Positions 11,201 through 21,970 of a stretch of DNA of 64,000 nucleotides are shown in pieces. Where the stretch lies: the NCBI GenBank assembly GCA_015680685.1, contig MNCI01008292.1, positions 185,475-249,474 of the forward strand. The letters are read 5' to 3'. Both the position numbers and the translations under genes were made by a program. The DNA comes from Gnetum montanum (lineage: Eukaryota; Streptophyta; Gnetopsida; Gnetales; Gnetaceae). Within the stretch, counting starts at the first letter, position 1, and every line of letters begins with the position of its first letter. The notes below the pieces were generated by a model that saw only the letters and a program-made list of their open reading frames with translations, searched no databases and was not told the origin of the DNA.

Positions 11201-11985
11201 AAACCCTTTGTGCTGCACGTGCCCCCTTGTCCAACTGATGCAACAAACCCATCGAAATTGATGGGCACGACGCAACAACAATCCTTTGCCCTCCGAGTTC
11301 TACATCGGAAATCAGTTCCATAGCTGATTGTTGCTTAAGTTATAGCTTAGCCTACACCCACACCTCAAGCACCTTTTGTCATTAGGGTGCCAAAGCCATC
11401 AGCTGCTCCTACTACATAGGGGTAAACGTCTAAGTTAATGTCCCAACGTCAACCCACAAAGAGAGGAGAAAGGCGTGTGACAGATAAAATAACCAAGGAC
11501 CGCATTACGATGGGGTTTCCTAAGCCTACCCCTCTGGCCTCGATGCCCTTGGCTCCTTCTTCATCTAAAAATGACGACATTACGTAGACATGACCATCTT
11601 CTCCCAACCCAAGGAAATATAGCCCTCAACCAGAAACTGTTCCTCCCCAAGAGATCCGTCTCTTGGGACGAATGGAAGAAGAGAAGGGCAAAAAACAACC
11701 AGACCATGGGCATAATCTCCTTGATGCTTTTACACATGTCAAGTAGGCTCTCAAATAGAAAAATACAATGTTGAGCCTGTATGACTTGATGATGACATCC
11801 CAATCGCATTGTGAAGCCATTGTTCACATGCTAGCATCCATACCGGTGGATAAAAGCTTGCTAGCAGATGAAGAAGCAATCCATTTGATCATGCTTTTCC
11901 CCCTACTAAACAACCATGGCCTTCCCAACTGACATTCCATGACGAGTCCATTAAGGATGACCCAGAAAAGGGTTAGGTGACAACA
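11201..11985 (+). pseudogene. gag-protease linker, element A
   Basis: This is proline-rich with traces of a repeated motif: PFVLHVPP near 11205 and PFVIRVPKP near 11370. B has five such motifs at 38545-38877. Stops are frequent. The rest has no recognisable domain. Confidence 0.45.
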
Positions 11986-12410
11986 ACGCTCATGTTCATC
12001 ACTATCTGGGTCGGCTAGTACAAGATCTGGAGAGTACACATAGATGACAGGGCTACTGCCAATGTCATTCCATTTACCATAGTGGACAAACTAGGTTTGA
12101 TCGACCAGATCAATCCCACGATGATGTCATGCTTGAAGTTGTTTAACAGGGCACAGGTGCAAGTTAAGGGAACTGTGTAGATCAGTTTGTAGTAGGGGAT
12201 CAATTCCCCACAAATGCAGTGTTCATCATTATCGAGGAGATGCCCAATTTCAACCTAATCTTGGGGAGGTCTTGGTTGGCTCAGCTAAGGGCCGTCTCAT
12301 CATCCATTCACCAAGAGATCCACTTGCCCTATGCGAAAGGGGAAGTGATCATCCACAGTGATAAGATGACTCCTCAAGCTGTTAACAACGTGGAGATGGA
12401 ATAGGGTTCA
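11986..12410 (+). pseudogene. Aspartic protease, element A
   Basis: The retropepsin that would cleave the polyprotein. VHIDDRATANVIPFTIVDKL is the active-site segment; B has VHVDDGAAKNLVPYPIIKQL. The expected D-x-G is D-D-R in A, so the conserved Gly is lost. MPNFNLILGRSWL is the C-terminal flap-side motif, followed by an intact tail (IHQEIHLPYAKGE). There is one stop before the last third (GTV*ISL). Confidence 0.75.
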
Positions 12411-12700
12411 GAGATTGAAATCCTGAAGATCAAACCCCTATCCCAATAGTTGTACAGGCTGACACAATGGCCAATGAAAGAATGACTTGGGCTAAATTAC
12501 CCTTCGAGGGAGGGAATGATAGCATAGAGGAGTGGAATAACAAACCTCCTTGTCCATACGCATCGCCAAATCTAAGGATGATAAAGAGGCAGTTGCGGAA
12601 CTAGCAAATAAACACGTTAGCATAATAGGTTACATCAGTTCACATTTCTTAATGTTACACTGTTTACATTCTTTATCATCCCATCTCACATTGTTTACCA
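12411..12700 (+). pseudogene. Post-protease tail, element A
   Basis: A partly open tail follows protease (VAELANKHVSIIGY near 12595). It has no recognised domain and ends where the hairpin-repeat block begins. B has a comparable tail at 37060-37509 on the - strand. Confidence 0.35.
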
Positions 12701-12709
12701 TTACGCTTC

Positions 12710-12930
12710 TTCACTATCATCGGCCTGAAATGGCCTTAAACTATCAGTGGCCCGAAATGGCCTTAAACTAGTTATGGCTCACTATGGTGTAAAACTAGTA
12801 ATTTAGTTTATTCATTTCCATGTGTGATGGCCCAACTTGAAATGGCCTTAAACTATCCCTGGCCTAAAATGGTCTTAAACTATCCCTAGCCCGAAATGGC
12901 CTTAAACTATCGCTGTCCCGCAGTGGCCTA
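12710..12930 (+). repeat. Hairpin-repeat block 1 (after protease), element A
   Basis: About seven units of the form GGCCCGAAATGGCCTTAAAC, some decayed (GGCTCACTATGGTGTAAAAC). Each is a short inverted repeat GGCC-6-GGCC followed by TTAAACTA. The same 20-mer occurs in B's block at 36780-37030 on the opposite strand, i.e. in the same element sense. From 12930 to 13087 there is only AT-rich spacer. Confidence 0.85.
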
Positions 12931-13087
12931 AAACGTGTAACCTTTCTGACAAAGCATTTTTCTTCATAAAACAAAATTAAAATCTTTCTTTAAAAAACAC
13001 CATTAACTAGCTTAAAAACACCAAAAAACATTGTTCTTTATTATATTTTGTTTATTATAAGAAAAATCCTTGACTAGTATTGCTACA

Positions 13088-16000
13088 CTACACATCCCCC
13101 TTGTTACCACCTCCATCTACTTCACCCAACTCCACATCCGCTTCATGAGGATCTTCCTCATGAAGATTTTCTTCAAGTGGATCCTCTTCATGGGGGGGAT
13201 CCTCTTTATGAGGCTCCTCCTCATGGAGATCCTTTTCATGCTGACCTTACAATTTGACATGAGGCAAACGTTAGCGTTGCAATAAAAATCATGTGTAAGA
13301 AAAATACAACAGTCACACAGTTTACGTGCAATGGTCCTACGTTAGCTGCGAAAGGAATTTGTTCCAGGCCGATTGACAGGCATTGCATAATCTCATCCTC
13401 AGTGAGCTTTGCCCAAACGCCATCTCCTAGATCAGTTCCAACCTTGACCTTCCCCTTCTCCATAGGAGTCCACTAAGGTGGCTCAGGGAAGAAGGAAGGG
13501 ACAATGGTCTTCCCACTAGGGAGGGTTATTTCTCTCTCAGGGGAGGCACTCACTGTCACTTGTTTCTGAAAATTTTCATATGTTCCAGAAGCACCGATGA
13601 CATCGAGGAATAGCCAGAGGGACCGCGCTTCAACCGTGAAATCTCTGTAATGTCGGCGGTAGGCAACACATTCCTACTTATACATGTGTTTATGATTTTT
13701 CTGTGCCTTCCCCCATTCCTAGACCCTCACATAGTAGTCCTTTCAGTCTTGGTTATTTTGGGCTAGGAGATCCATTTACATTCGTTGCTCGATTAGCTCA
13801 CGACTGGCTTGGATGTTGTTCCTAATGATTGTCCAATAACGGGCATAGTCAATCACAACCATCTGCCAATTCTTGTCATTGTCATCATGAGCTTGCAGAA
13901 ATTCATTCCTGGACTCAAGGTCCTCCACCCTGGTAGCTAAGGCATTTTTCTCTTTTTCTGCTTTATGCAACCTCTTCCAAAGATCTTCATTGACGTTGTG
14001 ACTCTCCCATAGAGAAAGGGCCAAACATAATGCACATTTACGCATCTCATCGTAAATGCGGCGTGGCACTTTGATCACCTTTGGCGAGGGTTCAGGGGCA
14101 ACGTCTATGTCGACAGGCTCTTTGGGATCCCATTTGAGGCAAGATGCTATAACATGAAGATGACAGTTAGATGAGGCAGGATGACATAATGTGATAGTTT
14201 CAACAATTCTTGCATAACAACAATGACGTATCGATCTCAGGATCTATTCACTCCAAGCGATCGATCATATTGTTAACGATTCCCTCCATGAAGGCAAATT
14301 TGTCGGGCGTCTCAGCCCAACGTTAAGTAGGGATTGTTGACGAAGGTGTGCCATTGTTATTAGAAGTGTCTACTATGCAAAAAAAATGAGTTAAACATAA
14401 CACAGTAGAAAAAAGAAAAATTTGAGATGCTACAATAATGCAAAGCTTCTATCCAGCAAACCCCTAGGGGTAATAGTGGAAGGATTTCCCATCGAGGAAA
14501 GGTCAAGTAAGCGGTCAAAGTCACTAGCGATGAACCACTCCTCACTCTCCACCCCATCCAAAAGGGCCACGACATCTTCTACACTAGTCTTCCCTTCAGG
14601 CATAGGAGCCTGCATACTACCCATGTTATCAACAAGGGCTTCCTTTTCCAAAATCGGGGCCCATTCCCCATGCTGCAAGACTATGGCCCTTGTTTCAGTG
14701 GTTAGTCCCTCCACATCTTTTCCTTTTCCTGTAGAACATAGCAAAACTTTACTCACTTCCCATGAGCACTATGCGATGAAACGACGTCTATATGTAGTGT
14801 AATATACATAATCACACATTACTCTACTTACCAGCTGGGGGTTGGCTCCCGTGAAACTTAATGCGTAGTTTCCTTCCCTCTTCACCAGTCGGTTCGGGAG
14901 AATCCACGGTCGAACAAAGCCTTTTCTACTAAACTGATGAGGCTACTATTTTTGGTGTTAGGTGCTTCCCCTTCGATGCACTACCGATGTTAGAAGGGGC
15001 ACCTCACCCACGCTGTCTCAGCCTCGAAAGGCACCCGCCACCCGATCCTTGGTCATTATTGAAAGTGACTCCTTGATACCTTCAGGAGGATCTTGAGATC
15101 AGACGGTGTAGAAGATCTAGGAAATCCATGGCTTGGAGATCTGGTTATGATCCCGCTGCACCTAGACTCCATCCTTGTGAACCACCAAGAATTCATAAAA
15201 ATGCCATAAACAAGCTATGAAGAAGGAAAAATGCACGTTGAAATGAGACTTAAGCTTCTTGTAAAGCTTGACCATTTCAGCCTACAGGCCTTCAGCAAGG
15301 TGCTTGACCTAGTTGTATTGTGTCCCCTCTTCCATAACCTCCCACATGATCCAAGCCTACTCTATTCCAAGGATCTTTCCTTAGGAGAGTAGCTTGGGGA
15401 AGGCATAAGCACGGAAGAGGGGATAGATGGTGCTAGCCACCTCTAGTTGGATCTTCTCAACATAGATGCCTTTCGGCTATTTTTTAGCCCATAGCCACTC
15501 CTCCATATCCTTCTGATGTTTAGAACTCTTTTTGGATTTCTCTCCCACTGGGAGGCCATCAGAAGGAATGCCAAAAAAGTTAGTGAACAGTTAAGCATTA
15601 ATATCAAAACTCATGCACACGTTATGCATGTGTGTGTGAAATTTCTCAGCTTGTTTGCTGAAGGAGTCAACTAAGGCCAACATTTTGGCTACCAGGACAT
15701 CAGGGGTTACAGCTAGAAATAGCTCCATTAGTCTAGCTTCTCAGAGGTTATTCTTTATGGCAGCTAGGGCTGCACCGTGGCAAAGCCAATGTTGCGCCTC
15801 ATTTATATCACCATAGTGGAAGAAGATGGTGGCTATGTCATGCCCAGAGGCTATCATCGTGACCTCCTGCGATTCCTGAACTAACAAGTTAGACAAAACA
15901 ACAAAACAATAAAATCTTAAACACTGTTTTCATCTCGTAGGGTCACACAGTTGAACAACATAGCATAACTTACCATGTCAAAAAGGCAAAGGAAACGGTG

Positions 16001-16800
16001 GGAATTTCAATTGCAAGTGTTCAACAGTGATGGGACAATTTAAAGTCCACTCCCTATCCAGCCATCTAGAGTCTCTACACTTGACAAAGAATTTGGCATA
16101 CCAGATAGGGTAGTGTTGGATTTCAAATCTTAGTTGTCCCAAGACACCAGTGCGCACGTTGCTGATGGAAATGAATTCCTTTATGGCTATCTGAGCCATA
16201 GATAACATGTCCATATCACCCTGGAGACCATTCGCATTGATAAAGAACCTATGCCATAGAATATAAAAAATAGTTTACATATAACATAAAATTATATAGT
16301 AGTTAACCAATCATAGCACCTTGACAACACTTACTCGTCGGCATAATACACGGTGTCAGGTTAGTTCTGAAAATAGGTGATGAGATGATGAGCTACGAAT
16401 AGCATGTTGTAGGTGTGATAACAATTAAACTTGGGCATTTTCTAGATTAAACATAAGCACCTCAAACCCTTGACGCACTGTTCGTGATCCCTTCCACCTA
16501 TAGCCTCGATTGATCCATCCACCACAAACATTAAGATGCTCTGTGTCGATCCAACTAGCAACGTTTCCAGAATGGCGCTGGTCGTCTCAGCCGACAAATG
16601 CGACCAAACAATTACGCTAAAGTTACACAACAAAAATTGTAAGAACTCCCATGCGCCCGTTCGGAATCAAACCGCCTCTTCCCCTACATGAGCATGGGGA
16701 AGAGGAACATTGGCCACGAGGACATTTAGATAGCATAGAACGCCCACAATGTCTTGAATGATCAGGACGGGCTTTAGCGTGACCCTTTATAATAGAACAC
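13088..16800 (-). pseudogene. Antisense multi-exon gene of element A (HAD-like/coiled coil)
   Basis: A gene on the strand opposite to gag and RT, between protease and RT. Anchors in order: HAD/FCP1-like exon (about 16460-16800), second exon (15978-16220), middle domain (about 15100-15890) with LMELFLAVTPDVLVAKML, YPLFRAYAFPK and YEFLVVHKDG, an exon near 14430-14760, a coiled-coil exon (about 13345-14150) with EKEKNALATRVEDLESRNEF and GKVKVGTDLGDGVW, and an acidic last exon (13088-13245) with repeated HEEDP units ending GDV-stop. Every segment aligns with B's gene at 31879-36566. Several in-frame stops (for example after GEEAV, and in DINA*LF) make it a pseudogene. Exon edges are approximate except where GT/AG sites are clear (donor at 13344, acceptor at 13246). 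Confidence 0.75.
16460..16800 (-). pseudogene. HAD/FCP1-like exon of A's antisense gene
   Basis: The reading LIIQDIVGVLCYL then FRTGAWEFLQFLLCNFSVIV and WSHLSAETTSAILETLL resembles the FCP1/NIF-type HAD fold: hhhDxDGxL, then R-x-G...EFL......F-x-V-x-VW. A keeps the first Asp of DxDG but has Val for the second, so phosphatase activity is unlikely. B's version is LLVVMLVGVL, without either Asp. The family assignment rests on motif spacing seen by eye. Confidence 0.5.
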
Positions 16801-17113
16801 ATTACCATTAGAAAATAGTTTAGACATGCTAACAATGCAAAAACAAATTGAAAAAGCTGACAAGAATCCGTTACGCAATACTGAGGTTCCTGCTACCTTG
16901 ACTCCCAAAAATTCGCATATTACGCTAGAGAATGCACTACCAAAATCGCCCAAACCCTTGTGATGGTGTAAGGTCTGTCTATGACAATGACAATAAAGGT
17001 AATATGGCATATTAACCAAGCGTAACAAGCAACCATTACAGGGAAGACAACGGAACCCCGCTTGCGCTACGCAAGGGTAAAACACCTAGAGTCCTGACTA
17101 GTTACGTGTTGCG

Positions 17114-17121
17114 TTTATATA
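17114..17121 (-). promoter_or_regulatory. TATA box for A's antisense gene
   Basis: TATATAAA on the - strand (context ACTATATAAACGC), about 310 bp upstream of the HAD-like exon. B has CTATATAAAGGGC upstream of its copy (31591, +). The shared position and sequence support a promoter. Confidence 0.45.
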
Positions 17122-17685
17122 GTATTACCCAAGATCACCTAAACCCTTATGATAGTGTAAGGTCTGTCTCTGACAACGGCGATAGGGGTAATATTACAAA
17201 TCCCTAGAGCATAACTAGCACAGGTAGGTATCGACACCTAGGATAGTGGACATGTTCGAAACAAATTCAAATTATAGCACAATGATAGCAACAAATGACC
17301 CAACGCATATATCACACAAAGAGGGTGAAGAACGACTTCCTGGGCAAGTGGAGTAGCCTCCCAAGTTTCGACTAGCACCTTTGAAATTTGCCCCAAAATT
17401 TTTTGTACTTCATCGATCCTGGCCAAATTAGTGTGTTTGCGTTCAGTCTTTGGTTTTATTGTTATCCTTGAATAACCTTTATGAAATCGTCTACTTACAC
17501 TTTTCTTCTACTTTAGCCTAATTCAACTTCGCTACGCTTGTAGTTTACTTCAAGGACGAATCATCTACTTATAAACGTGATGGTGAAAACTTGCTGTTTT
17601 CATGTCCGATTAGTGCGTAACTTTCCCAAAGTGCAGTAATGTCAGTTCGACATGAAGCGTAAAGATCGTGCCATTAATCTCATAG
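17122..17685. other. Non-coding interval between antisense promoter and repeat block 2
   Basis: No gene is visible. A near-duplicate segment (ACCCTTATGATAGTGTAAGGTCT near 17145, ACCCTTGTGATGGTGTAAGGTCT near 16955) recurs about 190 bp apart across the TATA box, i.e. a local tandem duplication. Confidence 0.4.
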
Positions 17686-17689
17686 ATAT

Positions 17690-17965
17690 TGCATTAACTA
17701 CGGTCCAAAAAGACCCTAAACTAATGCATAGCTTATCGTCTCATAATCCGGTCACATTAACTATGGTCTACAAAGACCCTAAATTAGCTGTTTCACCATA
17801 CTAGCCACACTACATTATACTTTTAGTCATAGTCCGTGAGAACTTTAAGCTAGCACCTAAGAAACCTTGCTTGCTATTTTCTTACGAACTCTGTATATTG
17901 TAATGGTCCACTAAGACCTTAAGCTAGTAGCCTTTTTGACATGCACCTCTAAAGCCTTGTATCAT
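17690..17965 (+). repeat. Hairpin-repeat block 2 (before RT), element A
   Basis: Five or so units such as GGTCCAAAAAGACCCTAAAC, GGTCTACAAAGACCCTAAAT and GGTCCACTAAGACCTTAAGC: an inverted repeat GGTC-6-GACC followed by the TTAAACTAG-like tail. It lies between the antisense gene's 5' side and RT, as does the block at 31255-31390 in B. Confidence 0.8.
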
Positions 17966-18108
17966 TTCACCATGTTGACAAAAAAAATAATTTAACTACT
18001 TCCTTTGTTGGCAGTTTTGCAGGTTAGTTTGCAAATGGAAAAAACTTTCTTGCACCGCTGGTCCTAACAGGCCCATACGGGGAAACCCTTAGATAGCTTG
18101 ATCATGCA

Positions 18109-19310
18109 ATGATAGGAACCGGCGCCTTCTCTTGTGACATAACCATAGTAGCCTCAGAAATATCCCCAGACTGGCTAGAACATTTGGGCCAAACCCTAGA
18201 CCTGGAGGCTGGTGATGTGACTGAAGATCCCCTCACTGAGATCTTTGTAGTTACGCACAAAGGAGAAAGCAAAACTCTGAAGGGCAGTTCTCTCCTTGAC
18301 CAACAAACGTAGAACGATATGTCTCGAGTTCTCTGAGATGACGTTGCGGTGTTCACATGGTTGTACGAAGACATGCCGGGTTTATACCCAAGACTAATAC
18401 AAGACAACATCATGTTAGACCCGTGTATCAAAGAGGTTTAACAGAGAGCATGGAAGATTAAGCCTGAAATTGCGTTGGCACTGCATGATGAAATCACTAA
18501 GCTATATCAAGCTAGTTTCATCCGCGCGGTTGATTACTTATATTGGGTGTCAAACATCATTTTCATTTCTAAGAAAATGGGAGGAATATGCATCTGTATA
18601 GACTTCTACGATTTGAACAATGCAACAGTCAAAGACAATTTCCCATTACTGAGTATTGACCAACTTATCGATACAACAGCTGGACATGCTTTACTATCCT
18701 TTATGGATGGGTTTTCGGGATACAATCAAATCCATATGAACCCAGAACATCAAATGACTACAACTTCATGACCCCTTGGGGAACTTTTTGTTATACCATG
18801 ATGCCTTTCGGGCTAAAAAACCCTGGAGCAACTTATCAACATGCCATGACATATATCTTTAGCGATTATCTCTTAGAGAGATTGAACGACTACGTAGACG
18901 ACCTAGCTGTTAAATCTAAAAAGTTTGCAAACCACCTAGAGGATTTAGAGATAATCCTTAAATGATGTCTGAAGCATGACCTATGACTTAACCCAAGAAA
19001 ATGTGTGTTCGGAGTGAAAACTGGACGCATGTTGGGGTTTGTAGTGTCGGAGGCTGGCATACGAGTCAGCCCTGGAAAGGTTAGGGCCACTGTTAACCTG
19101 GCACCAACTACAAACCTCAAGGAACTACATGGGTTGCAAGGTAGGTTACAGTTTATCAGAAGGTTCATCTTGAAGTTGACAGACAAGTTACACCCCATGC
19201 AACATCTGCTCAAAAAGGGGGTTAACTTTGAATGGATTGAGGATTGTCAGCGTGCTTTTGAAGACTTAAAGAAAGAGCTGTTACATTTGTTGATGGTTTT
19301 CCCTCCATGA
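18109..19310 (+). pseudogene. Reverse transcriptase, element A
   Basis: RT copies the genomic RNA in the particle. Visible are the N-terminal lead (MPGLYPRLIQDNIMLDP), the fingers (FISKKMGGICICIDFYDLN), motif A (SFMDGFSGYNQIHMNPEH), motif B (MMPFGLKNPGATYQHAM), the catalytic YVDDLAVKS, and the connection NFEWIEDCQRAFEDLK. Stops occur near 18312, 18440 and 18963, and a one-base frameshift near 18765, between EHQMTTT and MTPWGTFCYTM. B's RT (30046-31002) is similar throughout. Confidence 0.92.
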
Positions 19311-19319
19311 AGGGATCAG

Positions 19320-19700
19320 CCCTTCTACATCTACTTAGCAAGTTCAGATATGTCCATAGCTACGTTGTTGTGTCAAAAGAGGAACGACGGGTTAGAAATA
19401 TCTATCTATTATCGAAGTTATGCTCTATTTGCATACAAGACAAGATACAATGAGGTAGAACATAGCTGCTTGACATTGGTTTTCATGCTCAAGAAATGTA
19501 GACACTATCTTTTTCGCGGCCAGGTTAACATAAGTTGCAAGAACAATATTTTACGGGCCATCACAAACAATTTATACAAGAGCAGTAAGATAGCCCGATG
19601 GAAAGCCATCACAGAAGAATTTGACTTACACTATGTTGGCCAATCTTCTACGAAAGGCCAAGCGATAGCCAACCAACTTGTAACATCACCTGTTAATGAT
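19320..19700 (+). pseudogene. First (gypsy-type) RNase H, element A
   Basis: QPFYIYLASSDMSIATLLCQ, then YYRSYALFAYKTRYNEVEHS, HYLFRGQVNI and RWKAITEEFDLHYVGQSSTK. This is the RNase H that in Tat elements follows RT and has lost most catalytic acids (DASDxA is LASSDM here). The usual DHxxL is CKNNIL. Confidence 0.8.
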
Positions 19701-19706
19701 TAGGTA

Positions 19707-20186
19707 ATGATAGAGCCTGAATTTTCAGACGAACATGTACATAGTTTAAGCCCTATGTCAATAGGCCTTGAAGCAACATTACACTTTGATAGAGCTTCGA
19801 CTACCAGAGGCGACAGTGCCGCAATCGTCATCATGCTTTCCCCTAAGGATGTTCGTCCATTGGCTTACCACCTGGTGTTTCCCTGTACGAACAATGTGGT
19901 AGAATATGAGGGGCTCCTCAGGGGACTATTAGCAGCCAAAGAACTGAATGTTCAACACCTGACAATCTGAGGTAATTCAATGCTTGTTGTCAATCAGATC
20001 ACAGAAGTCTACACCTTCAAAGCCGTGCATCTGCAACCCTATTATGATATGGCTAAAGATCTTCTGAAACAATTTACAACGACTGACGTCCAACACGTGC
20101 TGCGTAGTGAGAACACTGTAGCTGATGCACTAGCTATGCTAGCTTTAAACATGCCACCACATTTGTTCGCCGCCTTGCCCACTTGA
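19707..20186 (+). pseudogene. Second (plant-type) RNase H, element A
   Basis: The extra RNase H that defines the Tat branch. FDRASTTRGDSAAIV corresponds to the usual FDGAS(S)..G.GAG; TNNVVEYEGLLRGLLAAKEL holds the catalytic Glu; GNSMLVVNQI corresponds to the GDSQLV Asp motif, here mutated to Asn; ENTVADALAMLA is the terminal ADALA motif. One stop precedes GNSM. B's copy at 28990-29508 keeps DGAS and GDSQLV. Confidence 0.88.
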
Positions 20187-21500
20187 ATGACAGAATTTAC
20201 AGATCCTGTCATCCAAGTGGCACAAATCTCTTTTTTAAGTGCGGAAGGAACGCCAGAATGGTATGACAACATTAAAACCTACCTTCTATGTGGTGAACCA
20301 CTACATGAGTTGAAATTTGCATAGAAGGACGGAATTCGCAAGTGTACTAGGAAATACATCATCATTGGGGACAACACTCTATGTAGGCACTCCTTTGATG
20401 GGGTATTGTTAACCTACGTTAATAACGGCCAAGCACAAAAGATAGTTAGCGAAGTCCATGAGGGACTATGTGGAGGACACATAGCCCCGCGAGCCATGGC
20501 TGCTAAAATTAGACACCTAGGGTATTACTGGCCCTACATGGAACGAGATTTCCTTACCAAAGCTAAGACATGTGACACATGCCAGCATTACGCAAATCTA
20601 ATACACATGTTACCAACTGAGTTGCATACCACACAGATCACTTGGCCATTCCAACGATGGGGGCTAGACATCATAGGTCCCATCATGCTGAAGTCTTCCG
20701 TAGGACATAGTTTCATTATCACTGCTATTGAGTACTTCACAAAATGGGTCAAGGCCATTCCCCTACGGAAGACTACATCTCAACAGGTTTGCCATTTTAT
20801 CTTGGGTAACATAGTAACAAGGTTTGGGCTTCCCATGACTATTGTGATCAACAATGGACCACAATTTAGTAGTACGAAAACCAAATCTTTCTACAATAAC
20901 CTTGGTATTAAGCAATCTTTTTTCCTCACCATATTACCCACAAGCAAATGGTCAAGCAAAAGCAACAAATAAGGTGGTTATCAATTTACTAAAAAAGATG
21001 CTCAGCAGCAACTAGAAACGATGGCATGAGAAAATCCTCTACGTGCTATGGGCCTATTGTACGACATGCAAAACAACTACGGGTAGGACACCATATAGCC
21101 TAGTCTACCGATCTGAAGTAGTGTTGCCCCTTGAACTATAGGTTCCCTCATTGCGGATGGTCCTCTCGATGGTTATAAATGAGACCCAACACAATGAGTC
21201 TAGGATCGTGGATCTAGACTTAGTGGAAGAGAAACACATCCAGACACTTAACAACATTGAAAAATATCAAGACAGGCAAAGGCGGAAACGTCATCGCAAC
21301 TTGCATCAATGACCGATCAAGAAAGGAGAATTGGTCCTCAAAGCTGTTCGTGAACCAGTGAACAAATTCTCTACAAACTAGGAAGGCCCCTTCTCGGTCG
21401 TCAACGCATATGAAAATGGAGCATTCAGGTTAGCAGACATCAATGACAACAAGCTTGCAAACCTAGTGAATCATATGTACCTAAAGCGAGACCACATTTA
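20187..21500 (+). pseudogene. Integrase, element A
   Basis: HHCC zinc finger (VHEGLCGGHIAPRAMAAKI ... CDTCQ), then the core with first Asp (WGLDIIGPIM), second position INNGPQF (Asn for the catalytic Asp, codon 20850-20852) and third position NGQAKATN (Lys for Glu). A frameshift near 20925 precedes the third. The C-terminus runs to MYLKRDHI near 21500 and includes the GPY/F-type motif (EGPFSVVNAYENGAFRLADI); no chromodomain follows. Two of three catalytic residues are lost. Confidence 0.88.
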
Positions 21501-21529
21501 GATGTTAGCTTGGCTACAACACAAGGTAA

Positions 21530-21970
21530 CAATCATCTGCTACGACGTAAAACTAGCACTGTAACAATTGTCCACTACAATGTAAAACTGGTGCTGTAAC
21601 AAATATCCTCTATGACGTAAAAATGACAGTGTTGTACACGTCTGCTATGATGTAAAACTGGCATTTCTTGCACATGTCTGCCATGACACTAAACTGGCAA
21701 GAATTTTGACCAATAGCCACGATGTAAAACTGGCAAGGTAAGCATCCGTCTGCTGAGACATTAAACAAACGCAGACTTGTCCTTAGGTCATGACGCAAAA
21801 CTGACACCCACAACATGGTCTGTTAAGACCATAATCTAGCTCTTCCACCATCCACCACGATGTAAAACTAACACACTTAGGTCTACCTAGACTTTAAACC
21901 GGGACCATGGTTCACTGGAACTTAAAAAACTAGCAACAATTGTCTACCAGGACCTAAAATTGGGATCTGC
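21530..21970 (+). repeat. Hairpin-repeat block 3 (after integrase), element A
   Basis: About a dozen 30-35-bp units, e.g. GTCTGCTGAGACATTAAAC, GTCTACCTAGACTTTAAACC and GTCCACTACAATGTAAAACT: inverted repeat GTCT-n-AGAC followed by TTAAACTGGC. B's matching block lies at 27290-27670. Confidence 0.85.

Noticed and set aside
12710-12930. CRISPR-like array of short regular repeats
   Set aside because: The spacers are not unique, the units degrade gradually, no cas genes exist and the context is a plant retrotransposon.
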